Assembly: GCA_030512335.1 (NCBI GenBank) | Contig: JAULSU010000007.1 | Span: 3,410,001 to 3,474,000 of the forward strand | Direction of reading: 5' to 3' | DNA from: Immersiella caudata | Lineage: Eukaryota; Ascomycota; Sordariomycetes; Sordariales; Lasiosphaeriaceae | Length of the DNA stretch: 64,000 nt | Shown here: piece by piece, positions 11,503 to 24,057 of the stretch | Layout: every line of letters starts with the position of its first letter | Numbering within the stretch: the first letter of the stretch is position 1 | Notes under the pieces: generated by a model | Database searches by the model: none | What the model was told of the DNA's origin: nothing | What the model saw: the letters and a program-made list of their open reading frames with translations, nothing else | Made by a program: the position numbers and the translations under genes

Positions 11503-12601
11503 GCAGTTGGATGAAACCGAATTCAGATGCAGAAGACTAAAGCTGCACTTGCATGCTTCATCGGTGGAATCTGTGAACCAGTTTGGACAAAGTCAATGGC
11601 ATCTCAACCTTGTCATACATGCACGTCTTCCACACCTCCTCCCCTTGTCAACTTCGCAGCTACATGTACAATCGCAGCCACCACTCTCGTCCCATCCGTA
11701 TAACGCCTCCCAGTTGCCCACACAGAGCCAAAAATGGCCAAACCTCTAACGTCACTCCAAGCAGAGCTAACAATGTCGCCAGAGGCACGGGCAGGACAAG
11801 CCATGAACCCTTGCAGACTCTCCTAGAGAGTCAGACACAGTCTTAGGATATATCAACCTCAGAAGATCCCAGACGCTGCCGGATGATGCCGGTGATTCAA
11901 GAAACGTAGAAACCCCTGGTGATGTCAAGGTTCAGATCGTCATCATCTATCCTTAGAAGTTTTCAACAAAAAGATATTCGAAAACATGTTGGACAAGTTG
12001 TTTAGTTGCACTGTTCAATCACCTGAGATCGACTGCAAGTGTTGGCGTCGTCGCCCCGTCATCTGATTCACCACTGGCGGGGCTTCATGGCTTCATGTGA
12101 CCCGACGACACGTTGTTTGGTCCCACGAAGCTCCTGTGGCGTAACTGCCTTGCCAAGAACGCGAGGTTCTTTTTGGTGAACCAGAGTACAACCTGAGGGC
12201 AATCAGACGACCTGGTACATTGCGTGGGTGACAAAGGGATTTAGCGTTGCGTCTGCCGACGAGCTTGTCGTGGAATGTGACGGATACCTCGGCAAAGCAC
12301 AAACAAATACATTATGGGTGGCAGGATGTAGACATCAAAGCCTGATAGATTGGCATGACTTAATTTAGCAGATCATGCGAATTAAGGTATATACAGGGTT
12401 CTGTTTGATTCATGCCAAACCAACCGCCTCATCCACCAAAAGACAAACAACCTCCCTCTCATCACCTTCATCAAAATCATCTCGTCAATTATGTACTCCG
12501 TTGGGGGTATCCTTGTTTTGTAAGTTTTCCCGCTCCGCCAAGACGCCCCGCTTGCGGGCGACTGGTGAGGAGCCGGGAGTGCAGCATATGCAAAAAGAAG
12601 C
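11503..12601. other. intergenic
   Basis: Convergent spacer between the dead HET gene and the sugar transporter. No gene recognised. Confidence 0.5.
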
Positions 12602-14377
12602 TTAGACAGTGGCAGTCTTCTCGGCGGCCTGGGAGGCGAAAGTGGTCGTGGGCTTCCACTTGGCCGAAGTGCGCGGGGTAGTCTCCTCCATCATCTTGTC
12701 AACCTGCTCGAGCGACAGACCCTTGGTCTCGGGAACAAGGAAGTAGGTGTAAACCAGAGCGGCAGTGCAAAGACCGCCCCAGACGAAGAACACCGACGAC
12801 TTCATGTTTCCACGCCTGGTGCCGACCATGTAGGGGGTGATGACGGCAATGATGGTGTTCCAGAGCCAGTTGGAGGCGGTGGACAAACCGACGCCACGCG
12901 AGCGGATCGGCAGCGGGAAGATCTCGCCAATGACGATCCACGCACCCGGCCCCCATGTCGAAGCGAAGAAAAAGATGAAGATCGCAATGAAGGCAATCTG
13001 TGCGTTAACGGCCGAGATATTGTTGGCAATGTTGACCGGGTCACCGCCCGGGGTAGATGAAGGGACCTCGAAGGTGTGGTTGAAGCCGACCGTGACACCG
13101 ATGATGGCGACGAGGAACTGGCAAATCAGCATGCCCAGCGCACCGTAGAGGAGGATGGTGCGGCGGCCCCACTTCTCAACCGTGTAGAAGGAGATGGGAG
13201 TCGACAACACGTTGACAATGGTGAAAATCATCGAGATAAGGAAAGTGTTGGAGATGGCGCCGGTCGACTGGAGGAAGGGAGTCGAGTAGTAGAAGATGAA
13301 GTTGACACCAGTCCTGAATCAATTGAATTAGCTTTCATCCGAACAACGTCTGGACCTCGTTGGACTCACCATTGCTGCATCATCTGAAGAGAGGTGCCGA
13401 GAATCGTCTTGCGCAGGTTGGAGTTGCCGTTCCACAGAGAACCCTTGAAGCAGTTGGCCCAGCTGCCAAACCATGTGGTGGAGGGGATGAGCTGGCGCTC
13501 GTACTCCTCGTTGGCGACGATCTCAGCAAGCTCAACCTGGATGTACTCGGAGGACTTGTCCTGGCCACGGAGACGAGCGAGAGCGTCGGTGGCAGCGGCG
13601 ATGTTTCCGCGCTTGACGAAGTAACGAGGAGAGTCGGGCAGAAAGAGAAGACCGCCACCGAGAATGATGGCCCAGATGAACTGAATGGCAATCGGGATGC
13701 GGTACGCGCTGGTGTCGGCCCTGTCCTTGGTGCCGTAGACAACGCAGGCAGCAAGCATGATACCAATGGTGATGCAGAATTGGTAACCAGCAACCAATGC
13801 GCCGCGAACCTTGCGGGGGCACTGCGAAGAGGTTAGCGATCCGCGCTCCAGCGAGTTCAACGGCGCAGCAACTCACAATCTCAGACATGTACAGAATGAC
13901 GATGGCGGATTCGAAACCGACGCCGAGACCAGCGACGAGACGACCGACAACGATAGCAGCAAGCGGGTCACCGGCGCCCGTGATCATCTGGATGACGACA
14001 CCGACAATGTAGATGAGACAGCCGAGGATAACAGTCCATTTGCGACCAATGAAGTCGGCGACATCGCCGGCAATGATAGCGCCGAGGAAGGTACCGCAGG
14101 AGAGGATAGAGACGATCAGAGAGGTGTTGGATTCGCTGACTTCCTTGGCGCCGATGTGCTCGACGGCCTCGATGAAGATCTTGGAGCCGAGGACACCGTT
14201 GATATAACCGGAGTCGTAACCGAAGAAGATACCGCCGAACGAGGCGAAAGCGCAGATGAGATAGGCCTTCCAGGTGACAGGGGCCTCGATGCGCTCGACA
14301 TCCTGCGTCGCGGCCAGGCCGTGGACGTGGGCGGCGGTCGGCGCCGTGGTTTCCTTCTCGTGCGCTGCGTCAGACAT
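12602..14377 (-). CDS. high-affinity hexose (glucose) transporter, MFS sugar porter
   Basis: Three exons: 14377-13877, 13821-13370 and 13313-12602 (554 residues). Introns of 55 nt (branch CTAAC) and 56 nt fit in phase. It is a twelve-helix MFS sugar porter of the plasma membrane. Visible signatures are FASFGGIFFGYDSGYINGV in helix 1, DFIGRKWTVILGC (GRK loop 2-3), GRLVAGLGVGFESAIV, PRKVRGALVAGYQFCITIGI, LPDSPRYFVKRG before the central loop, TGVNFIFYYSTPFLQ, EKWGRRTILLYGA and VPETKGLSLEQVD after helix 12. Length and motifs match fungal glucose transporters of the high-affinity class. The ATG at 14377 gives the usual acidic cytoplasmic leader. The long empty region upstream may hold extensive regulation, but I see no defined site. 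Confidence 0.93.
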
Positions 14378-17300
14378 GATGGCGGTGGTAGGGCTGTCGT
14401 CAACCGTGCCAGTTGTGGGTGTAGGGCGAAAGACCTGCGAGTGGTGGTGAGGAAGGGAAAGACACAACGACCAGAATAAACGAAGCCAACAGCCGGGGAC
14501 GCACGTCTTTTATGAACCTCTGGGACGGCCGCCATGCGATGGGAGGTACGACGGCAGAGGTACCTGACCTGTACTTGCACGTCCGACTCCACTGGTGGTT
14601 GTCCTGTGTTCCAGGTTTTGGAAGCTTGTTCGATCCCTGCAAAGGGCTAGCGCCGTTCGGCCACTCAGAGGCGGCGAAAAGCTGGGGAAAGGGCGATTAC
14701 CCCCGACTTGGCAGCAACGCGATGCCTGGGGTACGTATTTCGCCGCTGTCTCGCCGGGGTCGCGTGCAGTTCGCTGCGGAACCCAAAAATGGCCCCTCGG
14801 CCTGGCCCCGCCGTTGCTCTCGCGCTCGACCAACCTGCGGGAGCCATGGAACACAGGCTGGAGACCGGGCAATCCTGGCTCCATCTCGAGCGCTGCGTGC
14901 GCTGCTTGGGTCGTCTGGTCCATGCAGAATACCGCCGAGTGCTGCGAGCCACCCTGGGACCGCTGCGACGCTCGACTGTCGACCAGCAGACGCCAGTCCA
15001 ACGGTGGAGGCTCCCTTGGCCACCCATCCATGCAGCGCCGACACCACCTCCACCTCGCCGTCAACACCAAACCAAACACCCTCCACTTCCCACCAAGCTC
15101 CCCGACCTCATCTACCTTCCCGCGACCCGCCATCCGCGCTCCCACCCCAGATCGCCTGCAGCAGGAGGTGCTCCAGACAGCCGCGGACTCGGGCAGGCCC
15201 GGCAGGGTCATCAGGCAGCATAGCCCAAGATAAATTGACCGAGTCGGACCGGCATGTTGCATTTTGTGCTGGTCGCCCAAGTTGGTGTTTCGATTCGCCA
15301 GCGGGAGCCCAAGGGGGGGTTACACACCAAGCCGCGGAGCGGATCTGTAATTACGGTACAATACAAACCATCTCATATAGCACCCGATGGGGGGTCCAGT
15401 CTCGAAGGGCCCCTCTGCAGCGCAGGCACCCAACTCCATAGGCTGTGTGCAGCACATGCTGCTCGGAGCGTGCAATATCGCGGCGTCAAGTACTGCGCGG
15501 TTCTGCTTGCAATTGTGGTGAAGTATCCCTGGTCCCGAGCTCCGCTCGACGCCATCGATCTGGCCGAACATTTCACCTAGCGACCCAAGTTTGACGTTTT
15601 GCCCCGAGCCCCGCCACCGCCGCTAGCTTGGTGGTCGCAAGCGGCTCTCGCTTGACCTTCCGAGGCAGCCAGTGCGGCAGAAGTTGGTATCGAGAGCTAG
15701 AACGAATTGATTTCTTTCTCGCTTGTCTGAGAGACGCCCTGCCGAACCGAGCCGATTGCCAATTGTGTGATGAGGCTCCCCGTGACGCACTTCCCGCAAT
15801 GTGGCAGCCACGATTTCTTTTGCTTTTCCGACCCTAACCTGCTGACTCAGGGTATTCTTTGACCCCGCGGGCCCTCGGTGTGGCGACGGTGTAAGACACA
15901 TTCGTCAAAAAGTTTTGACGACACCTGAACGACGCCAAACTCCGCATCGTCCTTGCACCTCAGAGTCTGTGACCTCGCACAGCTGCCTCTTGCTCGTATC
16001 ACCGCCGCCTTAGCTAAATTGGGGATCATTTGACCGCGACCCGCGGCTCTGGTTCGTTGCCCCTGAGCGGGCCAAGGGAGTGGTCAGTAATCGCAGGCGA
16101 GCCCAGCAGCACTGGGGGAACCGCCACCACGGACTGGGTGCACATGTCAACGACGTGTATTCCTAACACGGTCGTTACAGACAAATACATTATGTATTTC
16201 GCCGAGTTGCTGCCATGCTCTAGATCGCGCGTGACGGAGGGCCAATGAGAGGCCCTCCCAACCAGCATCACGCTTCAAACTTGGAGTCGGTGGAGACTGC
16301 CCCAGCTGCAGGATCTCAGGATGGCCAGGAGGAGTCGGCTAAAAACGGTCCTTTTCTGGGGACTTTTCTCGAAAGCAGGCCCGCTTTGCTTCCCCATTGC
16401 TTCCCCATTGCTTCCCCAAAAACCCCCATTCAGCTCTCTGCTCCGCTCCCGGCCTGTACCCCGATCATTCCCCATGGGCAACCCGAATTGATGTGGCACC
16501 GAAGCACTCTCGTCCGACCCCATCCCATTTTGTATTCCCACCTTAATTCCTCCATCAATTCAAACTTCAACTTTGCTAAAATCTCGGTTGGAAAACTCGG
16601 CCTTCACTCTCGCAGACAGGGTCTCGCAGTGCGCTGCGCGTAGCTTACCCCTCCTTCCCCCCCAGTCAGAACTTGATCTCGAGGTGGGCTTGGCGCATCG
16701 ATGACATGAGTGGCTACGATCACATCGCGCCAGCAGGGTTCCTGGTTGGCTATGGTGTCTGGGGTTCTGGCGTCTAGCTTCCCCAGACCACGCTTTTTTT
16801 TCTAGATGGTGTGCAGGTCATCCAAGACAAGCCACAGGAATTTTTCTTTTGGTGATCGAACCCTGGCCAGCAGGTCGCGACGTTTCCGCCACCCTATCAT
16901 GTCGCCGAAAGCCACAAGCCTTTCGCAGCAACGCCGGTGACGCCGTCCTCCCTCTTTGTGGCCCTGTCCCCGAGGCGCATCACATGGACGCCGGCCGGGT
17001 TTGATCATGCGCTCTCAGACACTCGGAGGCATTCTGCAGGCAGTTTCGCCGGCTGTCAGAGGTGCGTCCGACGTTTGCTCGTTCGCTTTCGGGGTCAAAC
17101 CTCTCACACCACTTCGAGGAGTTCGCTCCGCAAAAGCACCGGCGACGCTCCGGCCGAGGTCCACCGAAACGCCGTGCACTCCTCCCTCAGTCTCGACCCC
17201 ATGCACGCTCCCAATTTTGTCGCGTCATACCACCAGCGGCCAACAGCTCTCTGCTTGCGCTCACTCCAGCTCAATTTGGGAGCAAATCCTACTGTGAGGG

Positions 17301-20300
17301 TCGTATGGGAGCCAACACAGAATGCCGGGTGTTTCTGCAGGACTCTGCAGCACCTGATTTGTGGTTGCGCAAAAGGGTTCTCGGATCGCATGCACGGGCA
17401 TCCGCCCGATTCCTGCTGCTGGATTTCCGCCAGAGCTCCAACCCGCGGCCAATTGCACCCCAATCATCGCGCAGCTTCCATCACACGGATCACGGCCGTC
17501 AACCACACTCTCGCAGAGACCAAAACGGCACAACGTTCCACTGAACCAGACTGTCGCCCAACAGCTCGACTCCTTTGCAACCCCATCTCGCCACTGACAG
17601 GTCGTCGTCTAGAAAAGGTAGCCAGCGTGCCTACCCGCTCAACTTCAACTGCCAACGCCAATCCGCAGTCAGACCGCAATTAACTTTAAGACCTGCGTGG
17701 GATTCCGGAACTTTGGGGCGCGCCGTTCCCTTCCGATGCCTATGCAAGCCGCGAGCCCAGCGGCAATGACGGCAGTTTCGCTCAGTGCCGTCCCAGCGAC
17801 GAGACTCTTCGTGCAGCGTGTGGCGGCGGGAGCTGGCGAATCGCTTCTGCTCAGGCGCCTCCAGGACGAGACGCGGTGATTCATCGAGAAAAAAACGCAA
17901 ATCCGTCGAGATGCAGAAGGCAACCAGCCAACCCCCTGGATTTCGTAAAATCCACGGTAGATCCAATGTTTGCTGTGCACCTTTGCTGACCGACTCAGTC
18001 ACGCTGCGCTTTTAGGTCTGAGCTTGCGGCAGCCACTGTTCAACACCTTCAGGTTGTTACCCGACCGCAACCGCTGTCCACCTGCCGGTGGCGTTGCAGA
18101 CGGCCTGGTGGCCTGCGCAGGCACCTTGCGCACCTCAGCAGCCAGCACAGGCTGCCCTGAGAGAGCAATGGGATCTCAGCGCCAGCGGCCGAAGTTTTCA
18201 GACGCAAGTAACGGCTTGCAAAGTCGCTTCGACGATCGACCTCTCCTCGATCGCCCATCGCCACCATTCTCCCGCAAAGACCTGGCCCTCACCCCGATGA
18301 CGGTGGCGTAGAACGATTAGAGCACCCTTGCCGACGCCTCGTGCCGCCAAGGGCGGCCGGAACGGCACAGCGGAGCTCAGGGCTTGCGATCAGATTTTTT
18401 CCGCTCTTGTTTCTTCCTTGGAAGGGCAAAACGGCTGCGGGGCATCGGAGAAAAGCTTGGTTCGTGGCGCACACCCATCGGCAGAGACACCAGCGGCCAA
18501 GAGCGTCTAACCCGTTGGGGAACGGCGCGTTCGATCGAGGTCAGCAAACACGAGCGTTTTGTCGTTTGCTTTGCCGTTGTTTATGGGGGGCGGAAGGATC
18601 AGGAATTTGCATCCTTGATCCTCATGGGCTCCGTCGTGAGGTCGCCAAAAATACAAGGGAGCGGCACCGCAACCGCGCTGCGGTGTCCGGTGCGCAAGAC
18701 AGCGCCCGGTGCGAAAGACACGGCGGTGGATCACAATCGTCAAATGCCTTGGCTTTAGCTCCCGATTGCCGCGCCGATTGAAGACAAACGAGCTGACAAA
18801 ATGGAGCACTCGGTAGACATGATGCGCACAAAATGACCCCCATCTTCCCATGCCTCCCACTCCCAAATGTACATGAAACGATCGCCGACGCGACTTGCCG
18901 CCAGACCCCAACGGCAGCTCGGGCCCATAGGATCGAGCTACGGACAAATACAGGCTTGTCGTGACACCATAATACAGCCCACCAGGCTATTCTTCATTGC
19001 ACGTGGCGTTAATTGCCTGTCTTATCGCATCACTCTCTGTTTTTGCCAGAATGCGCCTGGCCGAGAGCGCGACACACGGTTCGGCAAAGAGGGCGAGCGA
19101 GTAGGCAAGCAAGCCATTAGGTACACAGGTGCTACGGTGGATCCCTTCCTAAGTTACCGTCGGTCGTACAGATCCGTACCTAGGCGGCGGGCGCGCGGAA
19201 GGGGGGCGTGGTGTGGTACTCTATCCTGACGCCCGGCGATCGGCATGTTTGGATTTGCGTCGCTAGGCGGGGCCGTTTGCTGTTCTAGAATCATTTGGGG
19301 CCCAGACTTGTCATTACCGTCGTGTGATTCAGGGGTTGTGTGACGTTCGGGTCGGGGGATTGGGCTGCAAGGTTGAGTGCTGTTTGAGGTTGATCTGGGC
19401 GCCATGTCAGATGCAAGTCAAGCAGATGTGAGGATCACGGTAGTATCGTAGGTATTGTTCCCGGGTCACAATCGACTCGGGCACTGGACATAATCGGTGG
19501 ATGAATGGTACGAGATGCTGAAACTCTCACCTCATGAACGTGTAGATATGATATGCTCTTCATCATGCTGCTACTTTGACGTCCCATTGAGGAGATACCA
19601 TAAAATGCATCAAGAATCTCTTAGTCGACCAGTCCTGAGGCCGAGATCGAAAGTCTCTGCAAAAGTGGCACAGTTAGGAACGTGCAAACAAATCTACCCG
19701 ACTAATGGTCCAGGAGGTGTGTGGGAAGTCACTAATACGAGATGATAAAAGTCTATTTTATGATAGATTTTTGGTCCACGCTCGATGCAGACACCCTCAC
19801 GGTCTTGTCGGTACGGCAGGCAGGTCCCTTGGTTGCGTCGAGTTCATGTCCTGCAATGGACATGTTAACCCACAAGAAGACGAGAACTTTGTAGACTGCT
19901 AGGTCTTCTTATCTCATGGGTGAACTTGGACTCTATCCACGCCGCACTGATTACCTTGGGTACCACCGACATTGCCATTTTTAACGTGACGACCTCAAGG
20001 GGTTGATTATGGCCATGTTGACAAAATGGCTTATAAAAGCCTCAAAGGTAAACTCTACGTATGCTGCAGCCCATCGCTACTGCCGTATAAGGGAGACAAC
20101 GGAGCAAAAAGCTTGATATTCATCTAATATGCGGGTAGGCTTATGTGAAGGCGGAGTAGCTGCCCATAACAGGATGGTCTCAACACTGTTGTGTCCGAAT
20201 TAAACGCCGATTTACAATGCAACCATTGGCCGTTTTCAGTGACCGCGGGCATAGGCCCTCTTTCCCCATTTTGCCATGTTCTTGAAGAAGAAAGAAGAGC

Positions 20301-20538
20301 GCGGGTCAAACACTTGACTCCTTACCAATCAACTCCGACGGCAACCTGAATCCAGCGACCTGCATGGGCAGCCTGCGAATCCAAAGCGCCAAGTCAGCAG
20401 CCAGCTGAGACAACGCGGTGCCGCCGGTTCATACCCCTCCTCTCTTCACCCTACATCATCCTCTCCTCCGAGCCAACCCCCATCACCACTCCCCAAGTCA
20501 ACCAAGCCAACCAAACCAAACCAAACCACCATCCAACC
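14378..20538. other. gene-poor region of about 6 kb
   Basis: Large overlapping frames occur on both strands (for example 14512-15441 plus and 14510-15280 minus), but they start at non-ATG codons or lack any conserved motif, as expected by chance at this GC content. A 12-bp unit (TTGCTTCCCCAT-like) is repeated about three times near 16387-16420. A minus-strand ATG frame of 83 codons at about 19154-19405 looks somewhat protein-like and could be a first exon, but I cannot extend it. A TATAAAAG box lies near 20032. No RNA gene was recognised. Confidence 0.4.
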
Positions 20539-22614
20539 ATGCCCTCCAAGCTCTGCCCCTTCTGCCGCTCCCTAACCCCCCTCTCCCACGTCTGCCCCTC
20601 CGCCATCTCCACCCGCCACAACCCCCCCCTCGTCACCCCCCTCGCACCCCACGAAGAATCCCTCTTGCTCTCTTTGCAATCCCAACCTTCCACTCTCTGC
20701 CCGCGCTGCAAAACCTACAACATCTCCACCGTCTTCACCTCCGCTAAACCCCTCGATCGAACTCAACAGCAGCAGCTCTTCCGCACGAACGAAGACCACG
20801 CGGCGTACCACGCCTCGTTGGCGCCCTATCGGATGGAGTTGGGTGTGTTGTCCGAGTTGCTTTTGGCGCCAAACTGTCCGCTCTGTAGGTTGGTATTTCG
20901 GATACTTCCTCGAAAGGGGCTGAGTCCGGATGATGATACATTCATGATTGTTCCGTTTCCTTCGTACGTGCGCGAGCCGGCGTGGAGTCGGATGGAGGAG
21001 AGCGTCAAGGAGAGAGCAGCGGTGATGCTGGGGTTGGATCACGCGGGGAATGCGTTTACGGCGGGGAGGGCGAGTTGGGATGTGTCGGCAGAGATGGTGG
21101 GGGAGGCGATTTGCATGGAGGGCGGTGGGAGGTTGGGGAATGGGGCGGTTTTGGGGCGGATGGTGGACTGGGAGTGGTTGACGGAGGTGTTGGACGTGTG
21201 TTTGGGGGAACATGAGAGATGTGGGTTTGAGGTGTCGGAGAAGCTGAGGATTGCGAAGATGGTAGATGTGGTGGAGCGGAAGGTGGTGGAGTGTCCAGAG
21301 GGGTGTGAGTACTTTGCGTTGAGTTATGTTTGGGGAGGGGTGATGCCAGCGGAGGGAGCGTTGGAGAAGGGAACGCTGCCGGCGACGATTGAGGATGCGA
21401 TTGAGGCGACGAAGATGATGGGGAGGCGGTATTTGTGGGTGGATGCGCTTTGCATCGACCAGAGCCCTGATCCCACGCCGGAGCAGTGGGCGGAGAAGGA
21501 GAGGCAGTTGAGGATGATGGATGTGATATACAGCTCTGCCACTTTGACCCTGGTGGCCATCGCTGGCAGCAACTCGAATGCAGGCCTCCCTGGGGCGAAC
21601 CCTGCCCGACCGCGGACGCTTCATATCAAGGAGACCATCGACGGTAACACTTTCTTCACCATTCCGCCCACGAAGATCCAGCAAGCAAACGCTTCGGTGT
21701 GGGCGACACGAGCCTGGACGCTGCAAGAGGAATTCCTTTCAAGGCGTTATCTCTTCTTCAGCGACACCCACGTAGAGTTCATCTGCGTGTCTGCCGAGGT
21801 CTCCGAGTGCGGGGACGCAAGTAGCATCCGGGACAAGCGGAGCAGGCTGCCTGACTCCCTTAGCCAAGTTTTCGAAAGGCGGGACCAGGGGAGCCCAACT
21901 GTGTCGGCGAGCCCACAAGAGGGCGTGTCGATGGAGTTCTTCTGGGGAATGATTGTCGACTACACTTCACGGAGGATGACCAACGATGGAGACTCCCTCA
22001 ACGCGATCCTAGGACTCATGTCCTTGTGGGAGAGGATGGCCCTTTCGTCTCCGTGCGTGTGGGGTCTTCCTCTGGCCGACATGCCACAGACACTTGGCTG
22101 GATGCACCACCGCAGTGCAATCCCTAGGCGGCGCTCGGCGTTCCCGAGTTGGAGTTGGGCAGGCTGGGAGGGCGAGATACGATTGGACGACATGCTTTTC
22201 CAGAATGACGAAGGGAACAAGTTCCACAGCCTGGCACGCGACATGACTGTCAGGCACGTGAACCTCCATGGGAAGGAGCTTGTTGTTGAAGGCTGGGAGG
22301 TGGTGGTCGAGGTCCGTACTGACCCCTTCAGCGAAGTCTTGGTGACTGGGACTGATGAGGTGATGGGCTGGGCCGTTGAGCGGAACTTCTTGCACCCCAA
22401 CACGCTTGCATCCGGACGTTATGAGTGTCTGGTGATCGAGAGGATGGAGTATCAAATTTCCGAAGGCGGCCCGACGTACCAAAAAGTCTTCCTTGTCGTT
22501 TTGGACAAGAGTGGCCCGGCCGCGCAGAGGCGGACAACCATCGCGCTGACGACTTTGCCAGGGAGGGACTTCATGACTTTGGCGCCAATTCGACGTTTGG
22601 TGACAATAGTCTGA
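20539..22614 (+). CDS. HET-domain protein, intact
   Basis: A single exon of 691 residues after a CT-rich leader typical of fungal 5' UTRs. The N-terminus has Cys pairs (CPFC at 6-9, CPRC at 54-57, CPLC at 113-116) that may bind zinc. Before the HET domain is the common motif CLGEHERC (about 221-228). The HET domain shows YFALSYVWGG (258-267), RRYLWVDALCIDQ (296-308), MMDVIYSSATLTLVAIAG and WATRAWTLQEEFLSRR. The C-terminal half has FPSWSWAGWEGEIRL, frequent in HET proteins. HET domains act in programmed cell death during vegetative incompatibility and are thought to be distant relatives of TIR domains. No ankyrin, WD or NACHT partner is seen. The partner or ligand is unknown. Confidence 0.92.
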   Translation: MPSKLCPFCRSLTPLSHVCPSAISTRHNPPLVTPLAPHEESLLLSLQSQPSTLCPRCKTYNISTVFTSAKPLDRTQQQQLFRTNEDHAAYHASLAPYRMELGVLSELLLAPNCPLCRLVFRILPRKGLSPDDDTFMIVPFPSYVREPAWSRMEESVKERAAVMLGLDHAGNAFTAGRASWDVSAEMVGEAICMEGGGRLGNGAVLGRMVDWEWLTEVLDVCLGEHERCGFEVSEKLRIAKMVDVVERKVVECPEGCEYFALSYVWGGVMPAEGALEKGTLPATIEDAIEATKMMGRRYLWVDALCIDQSPDPTPEQWAEKERQLRMMDVIYSSATLTLVAIAGSNSNAGLPGANPARPRTLHIKETIDGNTFFTIPPTKIQQANASVWATRAWTLQEEFLSRRYLFFSDTHVEFICVSAEVSECGDASSIRDKRSRLPDSLSQVFERRDQGSPTVSASPQEGVSMEFFWGMIVDYTSRRMTNDGDSLNAILGLMSLWERMALSSPCVWGLPLADMPQTLGWMHHRSAIPRRRSAFPSWSWAGWEGEIRLDDMLFQNDEGNKFHSLARDMTVRHVNLHGKELVVEGWEVVVEVRTDPFSEVLVTGTDEVMGWAVERNFLHPNTLASGRYECLVIERMEYQISEGGPTYQKVFLVVLDKSGPAAQRRTTIALTTLPGRDFMTLAPIRRLVTIV

Positions 22615-23781
22615 GGTTGGCGGTTGTTGTTGGGAGAGGAATGCCTGCTGCGCTTTTGGACCACCTGCGCCTCAAACAACAAATTGAGAGCTGTGGGGCA
22701 GGAAATTAAGTTGGTGCGTTCAAAAACTTTGAGATGACTGCAGACAGGAAAATTGCAGAGTTTCGCTTCGCTGGCGGTATGATTTACGTCACGAAAGCGC
22801 AAGGGCAGCGGTGCGGAGCGGACCACGAAGTATAGGGCCTTCACAACCGCTTCACATCTCATCCCATCCCGAAATTTATCTGCCAAACTTTCACGCGAGT
22901 CGACTTCTGGCTTTGTGGCGCGCAGCTAAAATCCACCAGTAGGGCACCCGTGATTGGCAAACTCAAACCTTTGACGCCGCAGCATAGATATCCAGCCTCC
23001 CCTTTCGCTGCACCAATCCCTGTCCATTCGTTACCCTCTTGTGAAAGTGCACTGGTGTGGAATCGAATCTATCCCTCTAAATTGCCGTCTCTTCCTATGT
23101 ATCCGTCTCACCGTTGGATAAAAAGGTGGGCTCCACCCAAAACCAAAAGAACGACAAAAAACGAAAACCGATGAGATTGCTGGGGAAAAAATGTGCCGAT
23201 CTCAGGTCTTTGTTTGCTTCATCATCTACTAGCCTCTCCTCGAAGGTGCGCTAGTTGGGACCGGATCTAATCCTCTAGAATGTCGGCTATCCTATCATAA
23301 TTTTGACATTTTGGCCATCATTGAAACCGCCTGACCGCTTGGCCCGTTTTTTTTTGGCAGCGACATACTAAGCTCGAGTTTATCTGGGGGGAATGTGCAT
23401 TCTAGGGGAAGGAGCTCTGTGGGCAATCAGTCTTGCTACATCTATGGGATCGATGGGGAGGGTTCTTATGAGCCACGGAACCCCAATATCGTTTGAAGAT
23501 ACCCCTGAACAACATACATCAGGCCGCGCATCAAAGGGATTCAGCAAGGACAAATGAAGGTCTGAGATGGGGTGGTACTGGATACTATGCCGAAGCGGTT
23601 GCTTGAGATGGTCAGCGCGCGCATTCCGATTGGAATCGACGGGGACGAGCACTCAACCACGATGTTTTCTGTATTAGGCAGCTATTCCGCAATCCGAGCT
23701 GCCTCTTGATATCTCATCCTCTAACTATGAAAGGAAAATACAACCCTAATTTCACCTAGCCTCGACAACGTAAAAAACACA
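22615..23781. other. intergenic
   Basis: 3' side of the HET gene and of the small peptide gene. No further gene recognised. Confidence 0.5.
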
Positions 23782-24057
23782 TCATCCTCCGCTCATGGTC
23801 AGAAATGATTGACTTGGGAGTCCGCGGGATCGCCCTCGTACCCCCGAGTCGTACCGTTTGACAACCTCAGCCGGGCCACCGCCATAGCTCTCATACCCCG
23901 AGTCATACCGTTTAACAACGGCGATGCTATCTTTAAGCTGACGTTAGTCGGATGTCATGAGAAGGTAACAGTCCACATTCTTACCGGGGACGGCAAGGGG
24001 TAAGGCCGGGACCACATTGGCGGCGGCTAGGATGGCGAGGATGAAGCTCAGCTGCAT
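23782..24057 (-). CDS. small secreted peptide precursor with Lys-Arg (Kex2) sites
   Basis: Two exons, 24057-23985 and 23930-23782, give a 73-residue protein. The 54-nt intron has a GTAAGA donor, a perfect GACTAAC branch site and an AAAG acceptor in phase. Residues 1-20 are a clear signal peptide (MQLSFILAILAAANVVPALP). The mature part has two copies of VVKRYDSG separated by YESYGGGPAE, so Kex2-type cleavage after KR would release peptides starting YDSG. Such a layout is seen in KEX2-processed repeat proteins: pheromone precursors, repellent-like peptides and the precursors of ustiloxin-type RiPPs. After the second YDSG the frame differs from the first copy because a C run on the plus strand is one base longer (about 23838-23842), so the tail may be mutated. 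No modifying enzyme lies next to it. The reading is good; the product class is inference. Confidence 0.6.

Noticed and set aside
14620..14650. GTTCGATCC resembling a tRNA T-loop
   Set aside because: The flanking bases do not form a T stem and no cloverleaf can be folded around it.
14510..15441. Long overlapping frames on both strands (309 and 256 codons)
   Set aside because: No conserved motif and biased composition; both strands open as expected by chance in GC-rich sequence.
16937..17683. 248-codon plus-strand frame
   Set aside because: Starts with GTG, no recognisable domain, and overlaps several equally open frames.
20572..21726. 384-codon minus-strand frame
   Set aside because: Antisense shadow of the intact HET gene at 20539-22614.
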